Shown: piece after piece, positions 1 to 10,834 of the stretch
Layout: each line of letters begins with the position of its first letter
Numbering within the stretch: the stretch's first letter is position 1
Assembly: GCA_004009845.1 (NCBI GenBank)
Contig: RMBW01000026.1
Coordinates: 124,001-188,000, forward strand
DNA length: 64,000 nt
Reading direction: 5' to 3'
Source of the DNA: Davidsoniella eucalypti
Taxonomy: Eukaryota > Ascomycota > Sordariomycetes > Microascales > Ceratocystidaceae
Translations under genes and position numbers: made by a program
Notes under the pieces: generated by a model
The model's input: only the letters and a program-made list of their open reading frames with translations
What the model was told of the DNA's origin: nothing
The model's database searches: none

Positions 1-926
1 TTCTTCTTCCGTTGGCTCGTAACTACATTTTTATGTGGGAAACAATAGTCAACCCTAACGACATCAACCCTTATACATTCATGACGAAACATGTTGCTTT
101 CGGGAAAATCTGTTTATAGTGTGGATTTCTTCCCTACATTACGCATTATCTTTTCAGTTTCTTTTTTTTTCTTTGGGTATTAAATTTATTTTTTGTTTTA
201 TTTATGGCGTATCTGGAGGGCTCATCGTTTGTCACTGACTTAGTAGGCGAATAAAATAAAAAAGGGTTTCACTGAGACTATGAAGTGAAATAAAACATTT
301 AAAACAAGACCACGCAAATTATGTAACATTTCTAGACATTATATAATCTCTATCAATAGACAGCATCCAATTGAGTGGAGGCGTTTCAAACATCTCCGGA
401 CATTTAAGCGCATTGATAAACAAATTGGTGACACAAAAGACAGATAGATATATGAACGTTGATGGTCATTCAAAAAGTTGCTAAAGTGAGTACTATCAAC
501 TGAACTAAATGAGGAGCCGAGTGTTTAGGAGATTGCTCTATGCTAAACACCAATGAAGAAACACAAAAACAAACATGAGTAAACCGTAGACTAGTGATAT
601 CGATATATGGAAGAAGAGAAACAAGTCTGACTAACAAAACAATGAACCAAAAACAAAATAAATAAATAAAAAACGAACCATCATAACAAATCGTGAGAGG
701 ATATAAAACGGTGGGTTTGCTGCGAAGCAAGAAAAGAAGAAAGAAAAAACCTATTAAAGGCATAGTGTAGCACCAGACATATGGATGCATACGTTTAATA
801 AAGGAAACAGGCACCATTTAACCTTGCAACGCGGCTAAAATCTAAGAACTAATCGTGTTTCAACACAGTAGAGTTTTTCACCATTTCAGGCGTGGTATGT
901 TTTGCGTGTGTTGCAGTGTTGAACTG
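1..926. other. AT-rich intergenic sequence, no gene seen
   Basis: No reading frame here has a recognisable motif or coding-like composition. The 115-codon open frame on the minus strand (470-817) starts inside low-complexity sequence and is probably 3' flank of the gene at 927-1910. Confidence 0.5.
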
Positions 927-1910
927 TTAAATAGGGCTAGTAGGATGGCTGCGAACGACATTGCCGAGATCACCACTAGTGGTCCGACGCAGAGCCTGGG
1001 CCATAGTTTCCACACTTACTTCACTGTTACCAGTCGCAAAGTTGATAGATTGTTGCATAGAGACAGGGCTAGCCAAGGCCTTGCGCGAAGGAGACATGTC
1101 TAAGCCACGGAAAGATGCTTCAGCACCCTTCACAGAAGCAGTTTTGCTGGCAGCAGGAGAACCGCTCTGGCCCTGTGAAGACACAGGAGAGTGTATAGGC
1201 GATGCGGAGCGGATAGGAGATGTTGAGCGGTTAAGGCTGGATAATGACGTAAGACCGGCCATGTGGATAGAATCTTTGCTACTTCCCAAAATGGGGGAGT
1301 TAAGTTGCTCACCTTGAACAACGTCATGGAATGAGATGAAACTCAGGCGCCGCACGTCATTACTGCTGGCATCGAATGAACCGTAGTTGGAAGCATCATC
1401 CCCGTGTCCTCTATCTGACAAAGAGATGACTTCATCAGTCCAATATGAGGTCAAGTTGTCGTATGACAAAGCCATAGGGCTTTGCGGAATGCTGTTCGCA
1501 ACGGCATGGGCCGCTGATTGATGGCTATTGTGTGTGATGATCTCGACGGTCTCAGGGTCAAGCTCACGGTCAGTGATGGCCTCTGAAGAAGCATCTAGGA
1601 CTGATGGAATGTAGTTCTCGGTTTGGATATGAGTTGGGATGGGGGATCGTGGAATAATAACACTGTCCTGGACATCACGCTCGAAGATCTGGGAACGAGC
1701 GGGAGAGGATAGTCTTGGAGAGCTGGACATGGCGCGGTTTGGCGAGTAAGCACTGAAGAATCCCGTATCAGCCTGAGAAGGAGAGGCATTTGTACGAGTG
1801 AAAGAAGGCATGGTGCGAAGAGCAGTCGGAGTACGAACTTCGGACTGTTGGCCTGTATTCTTCATAGGGAGACTAGTAGTACGGATGTCGTTGGAAATTT
1901 GAGAGCTCAT
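927..1910 (-). CDS. Conserved Ser-rich ascomycete protein of unknown function
   Basis: A single-exon frame of 327 residues, rich in Ser, Thr and Pro, with many SP/TP pairs in the first 130 residues and again around residues 215-275. It has no membrane segment and no obvious catalytic motif. Two islands look constrained rather than low-complexity: a central stretch with YDNLTSYWTDEVISL and SFISFHDVV (about residues 148-200), and the extreme C-terminus with ETMAQALRRTTSGDLG. That pattern, disordered sequence with short conserved blocks and many proline-directed phosphorylation sites, suggests a regulated adaptor or a stress- or growth-linked phosphoprotein, but this is inference. The start is the first ATG after an upstream stop. 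The sequence 5' of it (1911-3050) is pyrimidine-rich on the coding strand and may contain a long leader. Confidence 0.7.
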   Translation of the reverse strand: MSSQISNDIRTTSLPMKNTGQQSEVRTPTALRTMPSFTRTNASPSQADTGFFSAYSPNRAMSSSPRLSSPARSQIFERDVQDSVIIPRSPIPTHIQTENYIPSVLDASSEAITDRELDPETVEIITHNSHQSAAHAVANSIPQSPMALSYDNLTSYWTDEVISLSDRGHGDDASNYGSFDASSNDVRRLSFISFHDVVQGEQLNSPILGSSKDSIHMAGLTSLSSLNRSTSPIRSASPIHSPVSSQGQSGSPAASKTASVKGAEASFRGLDMSPSRKALASPVSMQQSINFATGNSEVSVETMAQALRRTTSGDLGNVVRSHPTSPI

Positions 1911-4900
1911 GATGGTGTCGTACTGATAGTAACGATGAGAGTATTTGTGTGTAGTAGATCAACAAACAAATGCGACCTATATAGTTGTGTTTATACTATG
2001 AAATCTCAACGTTAGAAATTATGTGCGAATGTAGTTTGTGGTTCGATGTAAGGTTGTCTGTCATTAATAGAACAGGGGGCACGATGTAATTTAAGGACTA
2101 CAAAGTAAACAACACTGGGGGAGTCGGGATATGGATGAGTTTAAACAAAGCTGGTCCAATTATAATGGCCGCGAAGGAATAAGTGGTGTTAGTCGCAAGG
2201 GTGCTGCTGAAGCGTGTGACCCAAGACTAAAACAAACAAGAGGTTTCAAAGGATTGGATCGACTCGCTTCAGTGAATTTCAGATTCTCGTAAAACCTTGT
2301 TCAGTGGCTAGTCAAGCCAGCCAATGGGTGGAATGATGAACGCAATGGTGCGTCAGTCGTGACGATATGAACCGTAAAAGGTACACAGAGTAGAGAAGCA
2401 ACAGTATGATGGCCATCAATAAAGCCCAAGTACCGACTAGGTATTCGATTGGAGTGGACCCAGGATCCCATACAACTATGTATTGTAGTATTGGTATGGT
2501 GGGATAGTAGTGGGTTGGAAATATGTAGAAAGGTGTTGTTGAGAGGGGAGAAAACGGAAAGAAAGCGAGACGAAACAGAAAGCTACGTTTCAATGGGGTG
2601 AAATCATTCGGAATGAGACAAGCAACTATGAGAATGAACATGGTGACTTACAGTAGTGTGTATGTTGCAACGATGGATAGAAAGAAGCAAGAAGCCGCGA
2701 AAGAAAAGTAAGCGGCAGTGACAGGTTATTTGAAAAAAGAAAAAAAAGAGTCGAGACTTTGGGCTTCGAATAAGAGACAGTGATAAACAAGACGAGAATG
2801 GTCTCAAATATGTAAGCGTGGTGGCGAGTTGAAGAATGTAATTTATCGAGGTCACGATGCAATGTGCTTCGACGCCTTCTAAGTATGTAGTTTGTGCTTT
2901 GGCGGTGCAATGTGATGGCCACGAGGCAAAAGGTGGGATGGAGTCAGAGCTAGAGAGGTCTGATCACAAAATGAAGGCGACGGGGTGATCGAAAGAAAAA
3001 AAAGTCCTGCAGAGATGGTGTGCGACTTATTTGAGTTTTACCCGATAACGCTGATTGGTGATAGTAAGAGTAATCACAAATTTAGTGCTAAATGCAGGCG
3101 ATAGCACCGAATGTTCTGGCACGAGGTCGTTATTTGAGGAAACGTAAGAAAAAGTGTGATGTAAAACGGGCAACCTGGGTCTATGTTTTCGGTTACGGCG
3201 AGCAATATTACAAGACTAGAGGGAGGCGACGGCGTTATTTGGGTGCTTTGAGACTCCGTTGGCAAGAATGGCGATATGTGTAGGGCATGTGCGAATAGTT
3301 GTACACAACGAGGCTATTGTAGAGCTAGTGGTGTGATGTATGAGCGAAATGGCAGTGTTTTTATTTTGTATTGAGTAGCGAATGTCAGGTTTGTATGGTG
3401 AGTTTGGTGAGAAAGATGGGGGGATGACAATCAGAAGTCGATGAGAAATATATTCAATGGCAACGAGAGGAGGGGGATGTTTAGACTAAGATATATGTAC
3501 TATGCCATGCTAACTAAGCTTTACGGCAAAGTTTTCGTCATGTTATTTTTGGCCATTTATCTTGGGAATGTTTGAAAGAGTACGAATCACATTTTTCAGG
3601 AGTAGCTACCTCAGTAATTTGTGCTGGAAGGAGGGTGCGTCGTGCGTCGGATGAGGCCATTTACGGAGGTACCTTCTATTCTGGACGACTGTAAACAAGC
3701 CACTTTAGGTTGATTGCAGCATAGTAGAAACCCACTATAGATGCATATTAGTACCTAGTACAGCCCATCACAACAAAGCCAGAGGGAGCTACTTTTCATT
3801 CGACTTAGCTTCAAATACAACGCGGAGGATATTGAATCTTGCACAGGATGCGACACCAAAACAGTCCTGAAATAGCCTTCTACATGGGCTTAATTTGATA
3901 CAGCCCTGTGCCAAACTTAGAACAGGGCCACTACATAGACGTATTGGAAGTCTGCAACAACTTTATATGTAATTATAAGAAATCAAATTTGTCTTTCATC
4001 GGACAGCGTCATACTTTGACACAAATAGCATACGGACAATCCAATCGTACACGCAAATATAATGCCTCGATGGAACTATATGTCACAGTATGTAACTTAA
4101 CTAACAATTGAATGCCCCGAAGAAGCCAGAAATGAGCTGCTAGTTACACCTCAGCGAAGGAGCTTAGGCTTATTCTCTCACCAAGTAATGCTGTAATGGA
4201 CAATAGCACCAATGCTGATTGATAGCTTGGGTAGTTTGCTAGTCTATTGAAAAATGCTACAGAACCTTGGAGCCCCCCAGAACAGAAGCATCGCATCCTA
4301 TCTATAGTGTTAGAGCCCCTTAGCACGATGTTTACGCCTCAGTCCACGCGGCAAGCTGGTCTAGAAGCAGAATATCAAGTCCTATGAACTCTTCCTTTGG
4401 AATATGGCTACTTATATTTCGATATACGTAGACAATAAACAGACCAAGAGGAATCTCATACTTTTTTTTGCTAAGGTTTTCATGTCGGAAGGGTTGATTT
4501 GTTTCCCTCTGACAAAAGCGCCATTTCCAAGCCCCTTCAATTTTAGAAATGTTGCAAAAGTCAAAAGGAACTATCACATGTAGCAAGGCAAAACCGACTT
4601 GTCTTGGTTCGTCTTTAAAAAGGGACCCAATCAATTGTTTTCTGCATACTGAAATTATACAAAATGTAGATGGCCCGCAGCTAGTTCTTCAATGGTAGGC
4701 GCTAGACTACGGATGAATACGAAACAACTGCTTGAAGAACGCATCAGCGGCCATGAATGCATTATTGATACTTCATGGCAAGTGAAAGCATTTTTCAGTC
4801 TAGTTACAGTGGCTTGCTATGTAACCCCACAACCGCTAACTATAGCGGACTGCATTACGCATGATGTCAATGCATGCATACTCCAGACAGTCTAAGGCCG

Positions 4901-5128
4901 ATAAAGTGGCAGAGAGTACCTTGCCATGAATATATTGGCTGCGGCTGGCACAAACTTCAGGCAAGTCGGTGTTATGTACCATTCTTTGGTATGCAGAGAC
5001 TTTGAGTACCTATCGAACATTCAACTACATTTGTGCAAACTTAGAGGGAAAAAGCGTATCTCTCCGCCCGCTACTATAGTTTCAATTACATCAAGGTTGA
5101 TTTGATCGATAGGACAACTATGAATAAT
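1911..5128. other. Intergenic stretch without a recognised gene
   Basis: The first part (about 1911-3050) is CT-rich on the minus strand and probably holds promoter and leader of the minus-strand gene ending at 927. The rest is AT-rich. Two adjacent minus-strand frames (4332-4634 and 4144-4326) look like decayed coding sequence, with runs such as KKKYEIPLGLFIVYVYRNI, but neither has a motif I can name and they lie in different frames. I treat them as possible relics only. Confidence 0.4.
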
Positions 5129-5662
5129 CTTTAGGACCCACTGCGTGGTTTTTAAACGGAACTGCTCATTGGCCGGGTATGAAAAAATACTCCATTTTGT
5201 AGAATTATTATGTACTGGTACTTATTCATTAGCTGTCAGCTAGCAAAGATATTATATTTGTAGTTTATATAGTTTGGGTACTACAGAGATGTTTTTATAG
5301 AATTACTACGGCCAACACGGTTATCAGCCTTAGTACACTGAAAGATGTGCCGCTGTGGATTGCGCATAGAATAAAGACCAAGAACAAATCCTTCGATACG
5401 AGCAGCAGCAGCAGCGCCATCAAGGCGACAAGCATCCTCATACGAAGGAAAAGAAGCATTCATAACTTTGTTGATAAATTTTGTATTTTGAATATGTCGT
5501 AAATCTTTTGTAAAAAATGAACAAATATGACACTTTGCCAACTAGCAGCTCTAGTGTGAGGAATAAGTACCAGTACATAATCATTTTGTGAAATTAATGA
5601 TTTTTTTTCATGCCCCGGCCATTGAGCAGTTCCGTTTAAAAGCCACACAGTGGTTCCTAAAG
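5129..5662. mobile_element. Foldback / MULE-like non-autonomous element with ~130-bp inverted termini
   Basis: The left arm (5129 to about 5262) and the right arm (about 5522 to 5662) are imperfect inverted repeats of each other. The outer ends read CTTTAGGAcCCACTG on the left and, reverse-complemented, CTTTAGGAaCCACTG on the right. The match runs on through TTTTAAACGGAACTGCTCA and then TATGTACTGGTACTTATTC. The spacer of about 260 bp carries a short minus-strand frame with a FAR1-like signature. Long inverted termini and an almost empty interior are the classic layout of foldback or Mutator-like non-autonomous elements. I could not find a clean 9-bp target duplication: the flanks are only roughly similar (tgaataat and cacataat). 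The arms differ at several sites, so the insertion is old. Confidence 0.65.
5281..5541 (-). pseudogene. Fragment resembling the FAR1-like N-terminus of fungal MULE transposases
   Basis: An 86-residue frame in the spacer of the foldback element. Its core, with FPSYEDACR, then an Ala-rich helix and a later NPQRHIFQCTKAD block, resembles the FAR1/WRKY-like DNA-binding start of fungal Mutator-type transposases (pattern FxSYEEA...NxQRxIFQC, from memory). The rest of a transposase is missing, so this can only be a remnant. The inverted repeats around it support the assignment. A chance frame cannot be excluded. Confidence 0.4.
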
Positions 5663-6327
5663 GTCACATAATGACAGGTAGTTGATCTGCTTCAAACAGC
5701 CGGCAAGCAACTACATGTATGAGTCTCCTGTTTAATCATTATAGAAATACTGGGGACTTACGACCATCGCTAAGGGCGTAGGTGGACCTTATAGGTGGTG
5801 TGGCGTTGTGAGATGAGCATATTGACATTAGCTTACTTACCTGAAAGGACTAACTCATCACTCTTGTAGAGATAAATCTCGAAAGGGGAAACTACGATAT
5901 TTTTATTTTGATCACAGGGTCATAAATACATACATACATATATACCCAAGGAGTAAATTCGACAATGACATAATTAACTAGGGTAGATGGGTCATTTTGG
6001 CGGTTACATGGAGGCTGTGGAGTTATTCATAATTAGATCAACACCATCAACGGCGCAGAAATAATCTCAGCTCTATACTTTGGGGAGGCACAGTAAGCAA
6101 GGGTCGAGTCGTAAATTGGCGAACCATCAAAGATCACCAGAACATAATTTAAGACTAGTTCTAACTTCCGAGAAACAACGGATGAAAGACCCGCTATTCC
6201 CGGCCTAAATTGTAATCGGAGAGCCAACGTCATTGTAAAAGCGGTACGAAGCCAAGTAGAAAGTTAGGGTTGCACGGCGAGTCACATAATACTGAATAAT
6301 GTGCATAACTAGTTTATGCATAGCTTA
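5663..6327. other. Intergenic, AT-rich; small palindrome near the end
   Basis: No gene seen. A near-perfect palindrome, TGCATAACTAGTTTATGCA, lies at about 6302-6320, just outside the first (TTTA)n-flanked repeat copy. Confidence 0.4.
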
Positions 6328-6400
6328 TTTACTATTTATTTCTCATTTTACGTCTTTATGTGGATCACGTGGATCCGACCCGCACTAACCTGGCTAAACT
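6328..6400 (-). repeat. Copy 1 of an (ATAA)n-tailed repeat end, inverted
   Basis: On the minus strand this reads GGGTCGGATCCACGTGATCC, then CACATAAAGACGTAAAA, then an ATAAAT-rich tail. The same block in plus orientation ends at 7635, and a more diverged plus copy ends at 7803. The short AGTTTAGCCAGGTTAG box next to it also recurs at 7409. A tail of simple repeats at one end is typical of LINE (Tad-like) 3' ends, but no reverse transcriptase is visible here. Confidence 0.6.
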
Positions 6401-6481
6401 TTTCCCCTCTTTGTCCTCCTAAGGGTTAGGGGCATATATCTACAAAGAAGTTTGTCTCCTTGATATTTGTAGAAATTAATG

Positions 6482-6835
6482 ACAACCTTCCCTCCTACAA
6501 CCCTCGGGGGGGTACCTTTGAGTTTTCGGTGCCTCCTCCTTTGTCCAAAGACGAAAAATTCCCCTTCGTCGTGGGTTTTTAAGAGCGACCAGCACATATC
6601 ACCAATGTCGCTGTCCATTCTCTCGCATCTATTGATTTATTTCATGATGCTCCGTTTTGTGAGGCCTTGAGCCTGTTTCTTCCTCTCTCGAGGGTAATTC
6701 TCACCAACGATCGCCCACCCCCTTTTCTCTACACTTTTCGCGATCGCTGGTCTCCCGAGCCTCATCTCCGCTGCTCAGGAATTCACACTCACACTCGGAG
6801 GGCAACACTTTGAAGGTTCCAGTTGCCCGACATTT
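6482..6835 (-). repeat. Dispersed repeat, copy R1 (inverted copy at 11514-11852)
   Basis: This segment matches 11514-11852 in reverse orientation along its whole length with scattered differences and small gaps. Shared blocks include AGCGACCAGCACATATC, GGAGGGAAGGTTGT (minus sense), GGCTCAAGGCCTCAC and GGAACCTTCAAA. A minus-strand frame in it starts MDSDIGDMCWSLLK and the other copy encodes MDSSIGDMCWSLLK. The frame then diverges between copies, so I do not call it a gene. The two copies bracket MRPL20 and the F-box gene. Confidence 0.75.
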
Positions 6836-6837
6836 CC

Positions 6838-7372
6838 GGCTCTTCTTTTGTTGTGCTTTGCACTTCATTTGATCATGCCAAAACAAATTGTGATAGCTTC
6901 TCCTTGAGTCGCTCCCTCACAATGAAAACACATTGGGTTTCCTCTGTGTTTTCTAACAACCCACCAGGGGGACGGCTGTGAAGAAAGTTTAGCTTAATGC
7001 TGCTTGACCTCCTCCCGATCCCCCGACACTGACCTCGCGATAGTTGTCTCTTTGAGCATCTCCCTCGCACCGGAGCACTCTGGTCTTTTCCTTTGTGCCT
7101 ACCAATCCCCGGCTCTTCTTGTGTTGTGCTTTGCACCTCATTTGATTATGCCAAAACAAACCTGTGATAGCTTCTCCTTGAGTCGCTCCCTCATAATGAA
7201 AACACTTTGGGTTTCCACTGTGTTTTCCAACAACCAACCAGGGGGACGGCTGTGAAGAAAGTTTAGCTTAATGCTGCTTGACCTCCTCCCGATCCCCCGA
7301 CACCGACCTCGCGATAGTTGTCTCCTTGAGCATCTCCCTCGCACCCTGAGCACTCTGGTCTTTTCCTTTGTG
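6838..7372. repeat. Tandem direct repeat, two units of about 273 bp
   Basis: Unit 1 is 6838-7110 and unit 2 is 7111-7372. They share long identical runs such as GCTTCTCCTTGAGTCGCTCC and GTTTAGCTTAATGCTGCTTG, and differ at a small number of bases, many of them C/T differences. The duplicated unit appears once in other diverged fragments of the same repeat family. No protein-coding signal is convincing in any frame. Confidence 0.8.
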
Positions 7373-7530
7373 TCTCAAACAACCTGCTAGGTGGACAGTG
7401 AAGAAACAAGTTTAGCCAGGTTAGCGCTGCTTGTATTCTCCACTGCTTCCACCATGCGAAATTTGTTTTTGCTTTCTGTGTTTTCTGTTTTGCTTTTTTA
7501 GTTTTAGTTCGGACCTCCACTATGGGGGGA

Positions 7531-7803
7531 TCTTCGAGGACCATTAGGGTTTCTCGACGTCTAACGATCCACTAGGGTCGGATCCACGTGATCCACATAA
7601 AGACGTAAAACGATAAATAAATAAATAAATAAATAGAAATTAATGACTGAGTATTGTCTATGGGTCTTCGTCAGAAAACCTTTGACAGACGTTTGCCTTT
7701 CTTCGAGGACCATTAGGGTTTCTCGACGTCCGACGACCCTAAAGTTGGATTCACGTGATCAAGATAAAAACGTAAAACGATGAATAAATAAATAAATGAA
7801 TAG
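7531..7803 (+). repeat. Copies 2 and 3 of the (ATAA)n-tailed repeat end, in tandem
   Basis: Copy 2 (7531-7635) and copy 3 (7701-7803) both start CTTCGAGGACCATTAGGG, continue TTTCTCGACGTC and end in ACGTAAAACGA followed by AATA units. Copy 3 is more diverged (TTGGATTCACGTGATCAAGA for GTCGGATCCACGTGATCCAC). Different ages of otherwise equivalent ends suggest repeated insertion into the same place. Confidence 0.7.
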
Positions 7804-8143
7804 CTTAAGCAAGGCTACTTTTCTATAAAGTGGGTCCCAGTTGCTTGCTAGTGGGGTCTTTGATGGAGACCAAAACTTTGATGGAAGCAAAATTGATGCG
7901 ATCTCGAGATTAGTAGAGAGTCAAATACTAGGCTGGTAGACACAACTGACTTTCTTTATATGTGTCACAAGAACCAACTGATCTCTTGCGTTTATATATA
8001 CAATACGAAACACAAGGAGCACTATTTAATTTTTGCCCCAAAAAGCACATTGTTTTCGCTCGACAAACCTCAAGTTCACACAGCTCGATCGTTTATTATT
8101 AGCTGGATCACAAATACCACCCTCACAACATACGCAACCAAAC

Positions 8144-8755
8144 ATGGAATCTCGCAATCTCCACAGGCTGCTCGTGTCAGCTTCAAGAACGGCCATCTCG
8201 ACTTCCTCTTCTACAATTGCCATCCGTGGCCACAAGACCACAGCCCGGACGAAGCGGGCTTTAAGCCTACCACCGCATCCAACATTCTTACCCTCTAATG
8301 AGGCTACCGATACCATCATCTACAACCCGCCTTCTTCCGCTGCGAATGTGTACCATACGCCATACAAGTTTTTACCGAAGACTGATCCTCGGCGCCTGCA
8401 CAGCATTCGAGATATCATTGGTTCCGGCAAAAAATTGACCACTGCAGACCTACCACCAGCACTCAACGTGGCGTCACGTGGCGATTCTCCTACCTACCAT
8501 CTTACGAAGGCTGATGCCGTAGAGATCCAACGTCTACGTGCTGAAGACCCCGAGAGGTGGAGCATCACAGCGCTATCCAAGAAATTCAACTGTTCCCCGG
8601 TTTTCATCACCATCTGCACACAGGCACCTCGTCACCACAAGGAGAGGATTGCCAATCGTCTGGAGGTTGTCAAGAGCCGCTGGGGTCCTCGGAGAGCGGC
8701 TGCTCGCGAGGATCGCACCAAGCGCAAGGAAATGCTCTTCCGTGGAGAGATTTAA
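8144..8755 (+). CDS. MRPL20: Mitochondrial large-subunit ribosomal protein MRPL20 (mL58)
   Basis: A 203-residue, intron-free frame. The start is placed at 8144, where the context CAAACATGG is good and the following sequence (MESRNLHRLLVSASRTAIST) is a typical mitochondrial presequence: basic, hydroxylated and without acidic residues after position 2. The frame is open 37 codons further upstream, but that extension does not look like a protein. The body has the hallmark block of the fungal MRPL20 family, YHLTKADAVEIQRLRAEDPE then W-x-ITALSKKFNCSP-FI (about residues 118-152), followed by a strongly basic tail rich in Arg and Lys suited to rRNA contact. It should be imported into mitochondria and join the large ribosomal subunit. 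It is convergent with the F-box gene on the other strand. Confidence 0.85.
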   Translation: MESRNLHRLLVSASRTAISTSSSTIAIRGHKTTARTKRALSLPPHPTFLPSNEATDTIIYNPPSSAANVYHTPYKFLPKTDPRRLHSIRDIIGSGKKLTTADLPPALNVASRGDSPTYHLTKADAVEIQRLRAEDPERWSITALSKKFNCSPVFITICTQAPRHHKERIANRLEVVKSRWGPRRAAAREDRTKRKEMLFRGEI

Positions 8756-9313
8756 GCATATTCACATGCTCGTGTATACTACATTGTTATTTTATGGGGG
8801 ACAATGGTGGTTTGAATGGCCAGGGAAGGGAGTTATTACAAAAAAGGCCTAATGTCACGGGGAGAGGTCAAGTTTATTTTCTCATGACTGGTAGGGACAC
8901 TGTACACTATCAAATCAAACACGGAAGCATACTGGGGGCATATAATCTGTAACAAAAGCAAAATGTATCAAAAAGAGTTCACATAAAAAGTTACTTGTTA
9001 TACACATGTATTGTTTCATTGTTCATAGAAGGGAAGGATTGACACAGACACGTATAATGGGTATCGATGTGATGGACTAAATTGTAAGCGGTGTGGCTTT
9101 GTGGTATATATATATATATATGTATGATTATATAGAGGGGTCGAGTATGCCTTTAATGATGGCACCAGACTCTTTTGTATATTACTAGAAGATTTGTCAC
9201 AATCTTTTAGCCATTTATGACTAACGACATGACAGAAACAAAAAAATGAAATCAAAATAAAGAAGAGGAGCAGGAAACCATAACCACCTATCTAGCAAGA
9301 TCTTTCTGCATTC
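8756..9313. other. Convergent 3' region between MRPL20 and the F-box gene
   Basis: No gene seen. It contains a (TA)n run at about 9105-9121 and should hold the 3' untranslated regions and terminators of both convergent genes. Confidence 0.5.
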
Positions 9314-10834
9314 TCATTTCTTGGAAGCATCAAAAGCCTGGCGATCCTTCTCGCCGGGAATAGGTCGCCAACACCAGCGACACCAACTACGCACTTCACC
9401 CTTGACCTCCTTCTCCAGGATAGTCTTCCGATTGCGTTCATCCGACCACTCTGGGACTGAAGCGCCGACTCTGATCATACGGACCAACTTTGTACGCAAT
9501 TGGCCGCCGACACCCTCGATCTGGTGACGGCTATATCCGGGATCTCTCCGAGCCACAGGTGCCTGGAGTTGCAGCTGAGCGCTGGCGGAGTCTAGAACGA
9601 CGGGAGTATCGGATAAGGATAGCGGTGGTGATGATGAGCCTGAGCCACTACTGGAGCTGGATGAACCAAACATCAGTGGACTTGGTATGCGGCGGTCTTC
9701 GGCATCACAGTCGATCTCTTGCTCGCGCTCTTTGGCGCCTAGACAACGTGAAGTACGACCACAGATGACACCACGATCACCGTCACCTATACCCGTGCCA
9801 AGACCGCCAATGATCTCGCCATACGAGAACCTCCAGGTCCAGAGTCTGTCAAAATAGTCCAATGGTGTTAGTGGAAAGCTCGCATGATACATAGACATCA
9901 TGCTATATGGCATAACTAACCTTTGATACATGGCATCGTCGGTTATGGTACCAGAATTGCAATTTTTGCATAGCCAGAAATCATCACTTTCACAGCTACA
10001 CATGACATGCTTGACAAACTCAGAGCTTTCTAGATGCTCGTCCATTGGCGGGTCAAGGAGAGATGTTAGAGGAGCCTTTGTACAGTCTAGACAGAGCCGA
10101 CGATGGCGCTCTTTCAGTGCGGATGCTGCTGGGCGTTTCACAACGCAGTTCTGTATGAATAGGAAACACGGCAAATGTTAGTTTGGACATGTGGTAGCTA
10201 GAAGCAGCTTGAATAGTTGAGAATACTTACTCTACACACAACAATATTACAACGGCGACATTGACATACTCGATCACGGGCACAACGCACTGCTCTGTAA
10301 TCTGCAATTGGACCTGTGAATAGTGGAAGAGCCTCCCGGAAGCAGTGTAGCGTTGAGCGCATTAGCGCAGTACGGAATTGTAAGAGCGCATCGTGAATCG
10401 GACGGCAAGTAAGGGCCAGGCTATCGAGGGTGTTAAGGTCGATATGTGAAGCAATCTCAATGGCGATTCTAGACAAGGAATTGGTGTTAGAAAAAAAAAA
10501 GCCCTTGAAGCCAAAACATCATATGGCGCAGTTTTACAAAGATTAGGTAAACCGGGAGAACCTACGGGTAACAGGCAAATGCTTTGATAGTGGCGGGCAC
10601 GGTAGCATCTGGCGCACTATCGAGAGCTAGATAGAGCTCTTCCAAGCTAGGTTTCTCGGTGTCTGATTCGGCGGGTTCTGGGGCTGGCTGGAGTGGAAGA
10701 GCGTCTGGAAGGCTGCGCGGCGCAAGACGGAGCGTATCCAGGACACGCTGGATGTTATCGAGAGTTACATCCTGGAAGCGGGCCAACGGAGCTTGGACAG
10801 CAGCCTCTTCGTCTAGATCAGCAAAGATGGCCAT
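9314..10834 (-). CDS. F-box protein with Cys-rich zinc-binding region (four exons)
   Basis: Exons on the minus strand: 10834-10566, 10468-10231, 10150-9921 and 9845-9314, joining to 422 residues. Introns begin GTAGGT, GTAAGT and GTTAGT and end TAG, CAG and CAG. The F-box is rebuilt across intron 1 (about residues 88-130: IAIEIASHIDLNTLDSLALT then CRPIHDALLQ). It is followed by paired Cys motifs (CQCRRC, CRNC, CLDC about residues 150-190), then CSCESDDFWLCKNC, and a C-terminal WCRWCWRPIPGE. The block GEIIGGLGTGIGDGDRGVICG is characteristic of this widespread, uncharacterised Pezizomycotina F-box family (from memory). The likely role is substrate adaptor of an SCF ubiquitin ligase, with the Cys clusters binding zinc and probably the substrate; this is inferred. 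Intron 3 (9846-9920) is 75 bp and stop-free in frame. Confidence 0.85.

Noticed and set aside
4144..4634. Pair of minus-strand frames that look like decayed coding sequence
   Set aside because: No recognisable motif and no way to join them with splice sites; kept only as a remark on the intergenic stretch.
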